Counted from the stretch's first letter, positions 1-5,235 are shown. The stretch: 5,235 nucleotides of DNA from Rhodospirillales bacterium (GCA_021775275.1 JAJFIE010000041.1:1-5235); one strand, 5' to 3'. Translations and numbers: made by a program. Notes: generated from the sequence alone by a model not told the origin.

Positions 1-546
1 CCCGCGCTCGCCAAAGGAAATGGCTTTCCCCAACTCAACGAAGTAATCCGTCTTGATGGCGCCAACGGCCAGTTGGTTGTTAATGATCCAGACTACGTAC
101 AATAGTGGCGTTCCATCGGGGCCTGGCAACACTTCGGTAAATTTGACCTCGTCTGGCGAAGCAATCTTCTTGAAAATTGCAAAACGCTCGGGTGGAATGC
201 GCTGCGGGCATGGCACGGTTTTGTCGTTCAACCTGTTGACAATCGTTCCATCATCAATCGCGGCAATGCAAATATGCATGAAATTCAGGTTTGCAAGCAT
301 GTCGGTTGTTCCGATGAGTTGCGTGCGGTTCACCATATTTACGGTCAGGGTTTGAAATGTCGCTTTTACGTCCCGGCCATAGCGTTCCAACGCCACGCCC
401 AGGTTTTGCGCCAGTAACAAGTGACGCTCTGAAACATCCGAGATTTCTTTTTCGTAAGCTCGGGAATGCGGCCACACCCCGAAAAAAACGACCGGAATGA
501 GGGCCGCCAGGGAGAGAGAGATAAAAACGACAAGCCTTAATTTCAT
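1..546 (-). CDS. N-terminal part of a membrane-anchored sensor protein (Cache-like periplasmic domain), runs off the left edge
   Basis: The minus strand is open from ATG at 546 through position 1 (182 codons, no stop), so the C-terminus lies outside the window. An in-frame TAG directly precedes the ATG, which fixes this as the earliest start; the Shine-Dalgarno is weak (AGG about 11 nt upstream). Residues 1-4 are short and basic, 5-25 form a hydrophobic membrane segment, and a soluble region follows that starts with a predicted long helix (about 30-65, including SERHLLLAQNLGVALERY). This layout, with a later FGERG motif near residue 180, resembles the periplasmic dCache sensor domains of alphaproteobacterial histidine kinases, diguanylate cyclases and chemoreceptors. 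The output domain and second membrane segment would be off the edge, so the type of signalling protein cannot be decided. It points away from the tauR-xsc genes, so a role in sulfonate use is not implied. The frame is intact and codon-like throughout; the exact family is inference. Confidence 0.72.
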   Translation of the reverse strand, partial: MKLRLVVFISLSLAALIPVVFFGVWPHSRAYEKEISDVSERHLLLAQNLGVALERYGRDVKATFQTLTVNMVNRTQLIGTTDMLANLNFMHICIAAIDDGTIVNRLNDKTVPCPQRIPPERFAIFKKIASPDEVKFTEVLPGPDGTPLLYVVWIINNQLAVGAIKTDYFVELGKAISFGERG

Positions 547-580
547 CTATTGAAAAACCTGGAAACTGGGAATTCGCCAA

Positions 581-608
581 AAACTAGCATCTGTTCTTAT
601 CGTGTCAT
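581..608 (-). promoter_or_regulatory. Weak candidate promoter for the sensor gene
   Basis: On the minus strand ATGACA (complement of 603-608) matches five of six bases of the sigma70 -35 consensus. It is followed after 16 bp by TAGTTT (complement of 581-586), a poor -10 box with three matches. It lies 35 bp upstream of the sensor start. The -10 weakness makes this only a suggestion. Confidence 0.2.
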
Positions 609-800
609 AATCACGGCACACACTCCGAACAAATAGTACGGTACGCACTTTGGGCGAGGTGTCCACCCTCATGACAATGCACGAGGAGCGCGTAACAGCC
701 GGGGTCGGGGCAATCATAGAGCGCGGTGTCGGTGGCCGCCGGAGTGATAGCTTCGCAAACCGTTATTGGCAAAAGGCAAAGGTAATGTTTCTCTCAACAG

Positions 801-1049
801 ATGGAGAGGCATGGTTCGGGGAGTGTCGCAATGACACGTCATCAAATGAAATCACTTATCGAAGACGACCGCGTCGTTACCCGCTATGTCTCGACAGGTA
901 CTCACAAAGGCCCCTATCTGGGCTTGCAGTCCACAGGTTCCCGTATCGAAATCGACGAGATATCGATTTACCGGATTGCTGATGGCAAAGTGGCCGAACA
1001 GTGGTGCCTTGTCGATGACCGCACGCTGCTGCGCCAGCTTAAGCAATAG
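801..1049 (+). pseudogene. Remnant of a SnoaL-like (ester cyclase family) protein, C-terminal half only
   Basis: The plus-strand frame ending at the TAG at 1047-1049 reads as the C-terminal half of a SnoaL-like protein. From about position 849 it gives SLIEDDRVVTRYVSTGTHKG, then a GLQSTGSRIEIDEISIYRI segment and KVAEQWCLVDD. This follows the family pattern of a D-R/K-V-V strand, a G-T-H-x-G turn, a P-P-T-G-like turn (here Q-S-T-G) and a D-G-K-V-x-E-x-W strand. Family members are usually about 120-150 residues; only about 70 are recognisable here. The ATG at 801 gives a non-homologous lead-in, and a TAA at 783-785 closes the frame upstream. The other forward frame (about 749-835, containing MFLSTDGEAWFGEC) may hold part of the lost N-terminal half, which would mean a frameshift near 835, but that similarity is weak. 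No convincing Shine-Dalgarno precedes it. SnoaL-like folds have diverse functions, so none is assigned. It could still be translated as a short protein. Confidence 0.6.
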
Positions 1050-1065
1050 CGCACGCGCGGTTTAC

Positions 1066-1077
1066 TTCGAATTCGAA
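1066..1077. repeat. 12-bp perfect palindrome TTCGAATTCGAA
   Basis: A self-complementary 12-mer 17 bp after the stop of the SnoaL-like remnant. No T run follows, so it is not a terminator. It may be chance or a protein binding site; nothing more can be said. Confidence 0.4.
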
Positions 1078-1239
1078 AACGTCCGAACGCATAAGGCGGA
1101 GGAGCGGCGATTTTCCTTGATTTTTTGATGAAAATATGTATTAATTCCTTTATTATGATTTATAGACCTTTCCATCGTGAGCGTACCCGCCCGAGCCAGC
1201 CAATGTTTTTGCCGGGGAAATTGGCGCGGCACGACAGAA

Positions 1240-1255
1240 GTCTACAAAAGTCTAC
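1240..1255. repeat. Two copies of the 10-bp repeat GTCTACAAAA (left cluster)
   Basis: GTCTAC begins at 1240 and at 1250, separated by AAAA, an exact 10-bp period. The same unit recurs in a larger cluster 77 bp further right (last start 1250, next start 1327). The two clusters share sequence and spacing and are probably parts of one element. Confidence 0.75.
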
Positions 1256-1326
1256 AGTATTATGGAAAATAATGTGGCCTAACATGTTGAAACTAAAGAA
1301 TACCCATGAATAGTAGATAAACGAAT

Positions 1327-1362
1327 GTCTACAAAAGTCTACAAAAGTCTACAAAAGTCTAC
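1327..1362. repeat. Four-copy tandem array of the 10-bp repeat GTCTACAAAA (right cluster)
   Basis: GTCTAC starts at 1327, 1337, 1347 and 1357; the first three copies are complete GTCTACAAAA units and the fourth continues as ATTTT. The period of 10 bp is close to one DNA helix turn, so all copies face the same side of the helix, as expected for cooperative binding of a regulator to direct repeats. The array lies about 200 bp upstream of the tauR start. It could be an operator for TauR or another protein, a plasmid-type iteron cluster (iterons are usually longer), or slippage-expanded simple sequence. The repeat itself is certain; its function is not. Confidence 0.85.
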
Positions 1363-1400
1363 ATTTTGAATTAAATCAATGCGTTAAGGAATGCCAAGCG

Positions 1401-1428
1401 CAATACGCGTAAAGGTGTAGGGGTATTG
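1401..1428. repeat. Inverted repeat CAATAC / GTATTG
   Basis: Perfect 6-bp arms (1401-1406 and 1423-1428) enclose 16 bp, with arm starts 22 bp apart, about two helix turns. The arms lie 136 bp or more upstream of the tauR start. A dimeric regulator site is possible, but arms this short can arise by chance. Confidence 0.3.
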
Positions 1429-1450
1429 GGTGAAGTTCTGCTAACCTCTC

Positions 1451-1468
1451 ATCTGGACCATACCAGAT
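1451..1468. promoter_or_regulatory. Candidate operator upstream of tauR (ATCTGG-N6-CCAGAT)
   Basis: A perfect inverted repeat with 6-bp arms and a 6-bp centre. It contains CTGGAC at 1453-1458, the same hexamer found twice in the tauR-xsc intergenic region. From memory of work on Rhodobacter capsulatus, TauR binds direct repeats of CTGGACTTAA, so CTGGAC is a plausible TauR half-site. An AT-rich stretch (1468-1479) follows that could hold a -10 region, but no convincing core promoter could be matched. Autoregulation of tauR is inferred, not shown. Confidence 0.45.
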
Positions 1469-1550
1469 TTAAATATCTATGGGGGCCAACAGAGCCAGCA
1501 AATCCCGAGCGGGTTGAAATCATCCGCGACGACGTATTTGCGAAACAAAT

Positions 1551-1556
1551 AAGGAA
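1551..1556 (+). promoter_or_regulatory. Ribosome binding site of tauR
   Basis: AAGGAA lies 8 nt before the ATG at 1565. An in-frame TAA at 1550-1552 rules out any upstream start, so this site and the stop together fix the tauR start. Confidence 0.7.
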
Positions 1557-1564
1557 TTTCGTCC

Positions 1565-3076
1565 ATGCGGGATGTCTTGTTTCAGGTGGAGCGTTCGGGG
1601 CATTCGAGCATCCAGAGCCAGATTCGCAAGATGCTGGTTTCCGCCATTCTGGCCGGGCAATTGCCATCCGGTGTGCCGTTACCGTCCAGCCGCCGCATGG
1701 CGAAGACCCTGGGCGTGTCGCGCAACACGGTGATTCTTGCCTATCAGGGCCTGGTGGATGACGGCTATATGTTGTCGCGGGAACGCAGCGGTTTTTTTGT
1801 CAACGACGCCATCCGGGACGGTTTGCCGCCCGGTATGTCGGCTGCGTCAGCCATATCGGCCGCCGCCGTTGTTGATCCCGATGATACTGTGCCGTCCATC
1901 GACTGGCAGGCGCGCTTTCGCACCCATCCGGGACGCCAAAGCAACCTGAACAAGCCAAGCGACTGGCAGAGCTATCCCTATCCCTTCATTTACGGTCAGG
2001 TGGATCAGGGCCTGTTTCCCATCGCCGCGTGGCGGGAATGTTCGCGCCAGGCATTGGGGCGCAAGGGCATGGATACGTGGACCAGTGACGCCTATACCCT
2101 GGACGATCCCATGCTCATTGACCAGATTCGCACCCGGCTGTTGCCCAGACGCGGGATCATGGTGGCGGAGAATAACATTCTGGTCACGCTGGGGGCGCAA
2201 AACGCGCTTTATATGCTGGCCAGTCTGCTCATGCGACCCGATACCGTGGTTGGTATGGAGGAGCCGGGATATCCCGATGTTCGCAACATTGTCGGCCTGA
2301 AGACCGGTCATATCCGACCCATTCCGGTGGACGGCGAAGGCCTGCCGGTAGATGGATCGTTGGCGGGATGCTCATATCTTTATACCACTCCCAGTCACCA
2401 GTTCCCGACCACCGTGACCATGCCGCTGGCGCGCCGCCGCCAGTTGCTGGCGGAAGCCCATCGCCGGGATCTGGTGATTATCGAGGACGACTACGAGTTC
2501 GAGACCAACTACGTGTCCGAACCGACACCCGCGCTCAAATCTCTGGATACGGACGACCGGGTAATCTACGTGGGTAGCCTGTCCAAGACCCTGTTTCCCG
2601 GATTACGGCTGGGTTACGTGGTGGGCGCTACCGCGCTGATTGATGAGATGCGCGCGCTGAGGCGGCTCATGCTGCGCCATCCGCCCAACAACAACCAGCG
2701 CACAACGGCGCTGTTTCTGGCCCTGGGGCATCACGACTCGCTGATCCATAAATTGCACAAGGCCTACCGGGCGCGCTGGGAATGTATGGGGGCGGCGCTG
2801 GCCCGGCATTTGCCGAACATGTCCGAAGCGCCGTCTTTTGGCGGCACCAGTTTCTGGGTCATGGGGCCGGATGATCTGGATGCGGACATGCTGGCCGAGC
2901 TGGCGCTGGAAGAAGGCGTGATCATTGAGCCGGGCGGTATCTGTTTCGCCCGTGATCCGGCTCCCCGGAACTATTTCCGGCTGGGTTTTTCCTCTATTCC
3001 GCTGGAGCGTATCGAACCCGGTGTAGAGATTATAGGACGTCTGATCCGGGATGGTGCGGGGCGGGTGAAAGCGTAA
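1565..3076 (+). CDS. tauR: TauR, MocR/GntR-family PLP-dependent regulator of taurine utilisation
   Basis: 503-residue cytoplasmic transcription factor of the MocR type. Residues 11-79 form a GntR winged helix-turn-helix, with LPSSRRMAKTLGVSRNTV as the recognition region. A linker of about 70 residues follows, then an aminotransferase fold type I domain (about 150-495). Visible PLP-site features are the SLSK motif with Lys341 as the expected Schiff-base lysine, the EDDYEFE motif (Asp309-Tyr310 region) that would contact the pyridine nitrogen and phenolic oxygen, TPSHQFPT in the core, and Arg472 in YFRLGF as the likely carboxylate-binding arginine. All key residues are present, so ligand sensing through PLP should be intact. 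Length is normal for MocR proteins (about 450-500). The name TauR rests on xsc lying immediately downstream in the same direction, as in alphaproteobacterial taurine clusters where TauR activates tpa and xsc. MocR proteins are hard to tell apart by sequence alone, so the family is certain and the specific name likely. The start is fixed by the Shine-Dalgarno and the in-frame stop before it. Confidence 0.9.
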   Translation: MRDVLFQVERSGHSSIQSQIRKMLVSAILAGQLPSGVPLPSSRRMAKTLGVSRNTVILAYQGLVDDGYMLSRERSGFFVNDAIRDGLPPGMSAASAISAAAVVDPDDTVPSIDWQARFRTHPGRQSNLNKPSDWQSYPYPFIYGQVDQGLFPIAAWRECSRQALGRKGMDTWTSDAYTLDDPMLIDQIRTRLLPRRGIMVAENNILVTLGAQNALYMLASLLMRPDTVVGMEEPGYPDVRNIVGLKTGHIRPIPVDGEGLPVDGSLAGCSYLYTTPSHQFPTTVTMPLARRRQLLAEAHRRDLVIIEDDYEFETNYVSEPTPALKSLDTDDRVIYVGSLSKTLFPGLRLGYVVGATALIDEMRALRRLMLRHPPNNNQRTTALFLALGHHDSLIHKLHKAYRARWECMGAALARHLPNMSEAPSFGGTSFWVMGPDDLDADMLAELALEEGVIIEPGGICFARDPAPRNYFRLGFSSIPLERIEPGVEIIGRLIRDGAGRVKA

Positions 3077-3083
3077 GGTGCTG

Positions 3084-3099
3084 AGTATGGATCCATACT
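3084..3099. promoter_or_regulatory. 16-bp perfect palindrome just after tauR
   Basis: AGTATGGATCCATACT is fully self-complementary and begins 8 bp after the tauR stop. It could form a 6-bp hairpin with a GATC loop, but it is followed by GTTTCGG rather than a T run, so an intrinsic terminator is unlikely. Its TGGATCCATAC core resembles TGGACCATAC in the inverted repeat upstream of tauR apart from one extra base, which suggests a related protein site. Confidence 0.5.
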
Positions 3100-3107
3100 G
3101 TTTCGGA

Positions 3108-3146
3108 CTGGACGGGAATATTTCGCAATCTGGACCTACTCTGGTT
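3108..3146 (+). promoter_or_regulatory. Candidate TauR sites upstream of xsc: phased CTGGAC repeats
   Basis: CTGGAC occurs at 3108-3113 and 3130-3135 and a degenerate copy CTGGTT at 3141-3146, with start-to-start distances of 22 and 11 bp (two turns and one turn). All three have the same orientation, pointing toward xsc. MocR regulators typically bind direct repeats on one face of the helix, and CTGGAC matches the first six bases of the TauR repeat recalled for R. capsulatus. The last copy ends 6 bp before the proposed -35 box, a position suited to an activator. CTGGAC also appears by chance inside coding sequence here (for example 2099-2104), so the hexamer alone is weak evidence; the phasing and position are what support the call. 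Confidence 0.5.
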
Positions 3147-3152
3147 CCGTCA

Positions 3153-3181
3153 TGGGCAGTATTTCCAGCAAACTGAATAAT
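3153..3181 (+). promoter_or_regulatory. Candidate sigma70 promoter of xsc
   Basis: TGGGCA (3153-3158, four of six matches to TTGACA) is separated by 17 bp from AATAAT (3176-3181, five of six matches to TATAAT). Transcription would start near 3188, giving a leader of roughly 35-40 nt. The poor -35 box fits a promoter that needs an activator bound just upstream. Read-through from tauR is also possible across the 148-bp gap. Confidence 0.4.
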
Positions 3182-3211
3182 GAAATCCCGGCGGTGTGTC
3201 CGCTGACAGGC

Positions 3212-3216
3212 AGGAG
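3212..3216 (+). promoter_or_regulatory. Ribosome binding site that sets the xsc start
   Basis: AGGAG lies 8 nt before the ATG at 3225. A TTG at 3219 in the same frame is only 2 nt from this site, too close for initiation, so the ATG at 3225 is preferred. Confidence 0.8.
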
Positions 3217-3224
3217 TTTTGACC

Positions 3225-5003
3225 ATGACGAAAATGACCACGGAAGAAGCCTTCGTAAAAGTCTTGCAGATGCACGGCATCGAACATGCCTTTGGCATCA
3301 TTGGCTCTGCCTTTATGCCGATTTCTGATCTGTTTCCGAAAGCAGGGATCAAGTTCTGGGACGTCGCCCACGAAACCAACGGCGGCCTGATCTGTGACGG
3401 CTATACCCGGACCACCGGCAAGATGGCCATGGCCATCGCCCAGAACGGTCCCGGTATTACCGGTTTCGTGACACCCATCAAGACGGCCTACTGGAACCAT
3501 ACACCCATGCTGCTGGTCACCCCGCAGGCCGCCAACAAGACCATCGGGCAGGGCGGTTTTCAGGAAATCGAGCAGATGGCCCTGTTCAAGGACATGGTGT
3601 GCTATCAGGAAGAAGTCCGCGACGCGTCGCGCATGGCGGAAGTGCTCAACCGGGTGATCGAGAAAGCCATCCGTGGGTCGGCCCCGGCGCAGATCAACGT
3701 GCCGCGCGATTTCTGGACCCAGGTGGTTGATATCGAACTGCCGCAAATCGTTCGTCTCGAACGCCCCACGGGCGGCGCAGACGCCATTGCCGAAGCCGCC
3801 AAGCTGCTATCGGATGCCAGGTTCCCGGTCATCCTCTCGGGCGCCGGCGTTGTGATCGGTGGCGCCATTCCCGAATGTCAGGCTCTGGCCGAACGTCTCG
3901 ACGCGCCGGTATGCAGCGGCTACCAGCACAACGACAGCTTTCCCGGCAGCCACCCGCTGGCTGCTGGCCCGCTGGGCTACAACGGCTCCAAGGCCGCCAT
4001 GGAACTGATCGCCAAGGCCGACGTGGTGCTGGCGCTGGGAACCCGGCTTAATCCGTTTTCCACCCTGCCGGGCTACGGTATTGATTACTGGCCCAAGGAC
4101 GCCAGCATCATTCAGGTGGATATGAATTCCGACCGTATCGGCCTGACCAAGAAAGTCAGCGTGGGTATCTGTGGCGACGCCAAACGGGTCGCCGAACAGT
4201 TGCTGGCGCAACTTTCACCGGCGGCCGGTGACGCCGGACGCGAAGAGCGCAAGGCGCTGATCCACCAGACCAAGTCTGCGTGGTTGCAGACTCTTTCCAG
4301 CATGGATCACGAGGACGATGATCCCGGCACCACCTGGAACAAGGATTCCCGTGAGCGCGATGCCGATCGCATGTCGCCGCGTCAGGCCTGGCGCGCCATT
4401 CAGGATGGCCTGCCCAAGGATGCCATTATCTCCAGCGACATCGGCAACAACTGCGCCATCGGCAACGCCTATCCGACGTTTGAACAGGGCCGCAAGTATC
4501 TGGCCCCCGGCCTGTTCGGTCCGTGTGGTTACGGCTTCCCGTCGATCATCGGGGCCAAGATCGGCAATCCCGATACGCCTGTGGTGGGTTTCGCCGGTGA
4601 TGGCGCGTTCGGTATCTCCATGAACGAAATGACGTCTGTGGGTCGCGAAGACTGGCCCGCTGTGACCATGGTGATTTTCCGCAACTATCAGTGGGGCGCG
4701 GAGAAGCGCAACTCGATCTTGTGGTATGACAACAACTTCGTCGGTACCGAGCTGGACCCCAATCTGAGCTATGCCCGGGTTGCCGAAGGCTGTGGATTGA
4801 AAGGCGTTACCGTGACGACCCAGGCTGAGTTGACGGCGGCGCTGAAGGAATCGTGCAAGGCGCAGGACGACGGTGTCACCACCTTCATCGAGATCGTTCT
4901 CAATCAGGAACTGGGTGAGCCATTCCGCCGTGACGCCATGAAGAAACCGGTCGAGGTTGCCGGGATCGATCCCAACGATATGCGGCCCCAACCCTCGCTA
5001 TAG
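3225..5003 (+). CDS. xsc: Xsc, sulfoacetaldehyde acetyltransferase
   Basis: 592-residue cytoplasmic thiamine-diphosphate enzyme that converts sulfoacetaldehyde and phosphate into acetyl phosphate and sulfite, the desulfonation step shared by taurine, isethionate and related sulfonate pathways. The domain order is that of acetolactate-synthase-like enzymes. The N-terminal pyrimidine-binding domain (about 4-170) carries the expected catalytic glutamate, Glu50, in HETNGGL. A central domain spans about 185-330. The C-terminal diphosphate-binding domain (about 395-560) has the metal/ThDP motif GDG at 458-460 followed after 26 residues by Asn487. Stretches diagnostic of Xsc rather than acetolactate synthase include QNGPGITGFVTPIKTAYWNH (73-92) and NYQWGAEKRN (487-496). 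No key residue is lost and the length is normal. Start chosen from AGGAG spacing, two codons inside the longest frame, which begins at TTG 3219. It follows tauR in the same direction and is probably under TauR control. Sulfite release implies an exporter or oxidase elsewhere. Confidence 0.96.
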   Translation: MTKMTTEEAFVKVLQMHGIEHAFGIIGSAFMPISDLFPKAGIKFWDVAHETNGGLICDGYTRTTGKMAMAIAQNGPGITGFVTPIKTAYWNHTPMLLVTPQAANKTIGQGGFQEIEQMALFKDMVCYQEEVRDASRMAEVLNRVIEKAIRGSAPAQINVPRDFWTQVVDIELPQIVRLERPTGGADAIAEAAKLLSDARFPVILSGAGVVIGGAIPECQALAERLDAPVCSGYQHNDSFPGSHPLAAGPLGYNGSKAAMELIAKADVVLALGTRLNPFSTLPGYGIDYWPKDASIIQVDMNSDRIGLTKKVSVGICGDAKRVAEQLLAQLSPAAGDAGREERKALIHQTKSAWLQTLSSMDHEDDDPGTTWNKDSRERDADRMSPRQAWRAIQDGLPKDAIISSDIGNNCAIGNAYPTFEQGRKYLAPGLFGPCGYGFPSIIGAKIGNPDTPVVGFAGDGAFGISMNEMTSVGREDWPAVTMVIFRNYQWGAEKRNSILWYDNNFVGTELDPNLSYARVAEGCGLKGVTVTTQAELTAALKESCKAQDDGVTTFIEIVLNQELGEPFRRDAMKKPVEVAGIDPNDMRPQPSL

Positions 5004-5007
5004 GTGA
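5002..5007 (+). promoter_or_regulatory. Ribosome binding site of the frame after xsc
   Basis: AGGTGA overlaps the xsc stop codon and lies 10 nt before the ATG at 5018. Such close packing suggests that this frame was, or is, translated with xsc from one transcript. Confidence 0.45.
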
Positions 5008-5017
5008 TACGCCTTTC

Positions 5018-5235
5018 ATGCTGAGCACTGCGGAATTTGAAGTCCCTGAATACCTGATGGCCCGGTGCGCGGGTCTGAAACCCCGCACCATGGCCATCGC
5101 CGGGGCTGATCATGCCGTGGCGCTGGAAAGTGTGAAACAGGCGATATCGGCATTCGAAGCCGAGTTTGGGCCGGCGGAAATTCTGGACAATAACGCCGGC
5201 TGGGACCGAGTCGGTAAATTCCTCGACACCGAACC
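5018..5235 (+). pseudogene. Chimeric open frame: phosphate acetyl/butyryltransferase start fused in frame to short-chain dehydrogenase sequence, runs off the right edge
   Basis: An uninterrupted frame of 72 codons plus two bases. Residues 10-42 (PEYLMARCAGLKP, then ADHAVALESVKQA) read like the extreme N-terminus of the phosphate acetyl/butyryltransferase family, the enzyme expected after xsc to turn acetyl phosphate into acetyl-CoA. In that family a stretch of the type GLIEPVLVG should follow directly. Instead residues from about 43 (FEAEFGPAEILDNNAGWDR, then a FLDTEP stretch) read like the middle of a classical short-chain dehydrogenase, around the NNAG motif; the GWD that follows resembles BadH-type 2-hydroxyacyl-CoA dehydrogenases. 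The nucleotide-binding G-x-x-x-G-x-G part of the dehydrogenase and all catalytic parts of the transferase are missing. Asp57 replaces the hydrophobic residue usual before NNAG. This suggests a deletion fusing two genes, or an assembly join. The next bases outside the window would show whether Tyr-x-x-x-Lys follows. The split reading is by eye. Confidence 0.6.

Larger units (their letters stand above)
1050..1564. other. Gene-free stretch between the SnoaL-like remnant and tauR
   Basis: About 515 bp with no open frame that looks like a real protein; short open frames at 1125-1313 and 1426-1761 show no family pattern, and the latter runs into tauR out of frame. The stretch contains a 12-bp palindrome (1066-1077), an AT-rich block (about 1110-1165), two clusters of a 10-bp direct repeat (1240-1255 and 1327-1362), an inverted repeat at 1401-1428 and another at 1451-1468, and the tauR ribosome binding site. 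It is much richer in A+T than the genes to its right and probably holds the tauR control region. No rho-independent terminator (stem followed by a T run) was seen. Confidence 0.6.

Noticed and set aside
254..580. Minus-strand open frame of 108 codons
   Set aside because: It overlaps the sensor gene in another frame, has no family pattern and is rich in Arg, Pro and His, as out-of-frame translations of GC-rich genes are.
1240..1362. CRISPR array or plasmid iteron origin
   Set aside because: Repeat units are only 10 bp with no unique spacers, there are no cas genes, and no replication gene or DnaA box is visible.
1371..1387. TTAA-N9-TTAA, a possible CtrA site
   Set aside because: The CtrA consensus requires TTAA-N7-TTAA; the spacing here is 9.
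3084..3106. Intrinsic terminator after tauR
   Set aside because: The hairpin has only about 6 bp with a GATC loop and is followed by GTTTCGG, not a T run.
3087..3176. Small open frame (29 codons from ATG) in the tauR-xsc gap, a possible leader peptide
   Set aside because: No Shine-Dalgarno, no run of regulatory codons, and its ATG lies inside the palindrome; probably chance.
3219..3224. TTG at 3219 as the xsc start
   Set aside because: Only 2 nt from the AGGAG site; the ATG at 3225 has 8-nt spacing.
2603..3379. Long minus-strand open frame across the tauR end and xsc start
   Set aside because: It is antisense to two well-supported genes and their control region, and its composition (His, Arg, Gln rich) shows no domain.
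4215..4991. Minus-strand open frame of 258 codons inside xsc
   Set aside because: Antisense shadow of the strongly conserved Xsc coding sequence; no recognisable motif.

Overview
The window most likely comes from an alphaproteobacterium, perhaps a marine or Rhodospirillales-like one. This is inferred from the tauR-xsc pair, the character of the protein sequences and the moderately GC-rich codon use of the two intact genes; no rRNA or other taxonomic marker is present. It holds part of an organosulfonate (taurine/sulfoacetaldehyde) degradation locus whose two flanks look rearranged or decayed.

Layout. Positions 1-546 (minus strand) are the N-terminus of a membrane-anchored sensory protein that runs off the left edge. 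Positions 547-1049 hold its upstream region and, on the plus strand, a broken SnoaL-like (ester cyclase family) gene of which only the C-terminal half is readable. Positions 1050-1564 contain no convincing gene. They hold AT-rich patches, a two-part array of a 10-bp direct repeat (GTCTACAAAA; 2 + 4 copies) and two inverted repeats. Positions 1565-3076 encode TauR, a MocR-type regulator with a GntR winged-helix fused to a PLP aminotransferase-like domain. Positions 3077-3224 are a compact control region with a perfect 16-bp palindrome, helically phased CTGGAC repeats, a candidate sigma70 promoter and a good Shine-Dalgarno site. Positions 3225-5003 encode Xsc, sulfoacetaldehyde acetyltransferase. 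Immediately downstream, 5018 to the right edge, is an open frame that starts like a phosphate acetyl/butyryltransferase (Pta) and switches in frame, about 42 codons in, to the middle of a short-chain dehydrogenase.

How it works together. TauR presumably senses taurine or a related amino-sulfonate through its PLP domain and activates xsc. Xsc splits sulfoacetaldehyde with phosphate into sulfite and acetyl phosphate. A co-transcribed Pta normally turns acetyl phosphate into acetyl-CoA, but here the Pta-like start is cut short and fused to dehydrogenase sequence, so that step must come from another locus if the strain uses the pathway. The gene for taurine:pyruvate aminotransferase (tpa), often next to tauR-xsc in alphaproteobacteria, is absent from the window. 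The most interesting signals are the chimeric frame at the right end and the 10-bp repeat array upstream of tauR.
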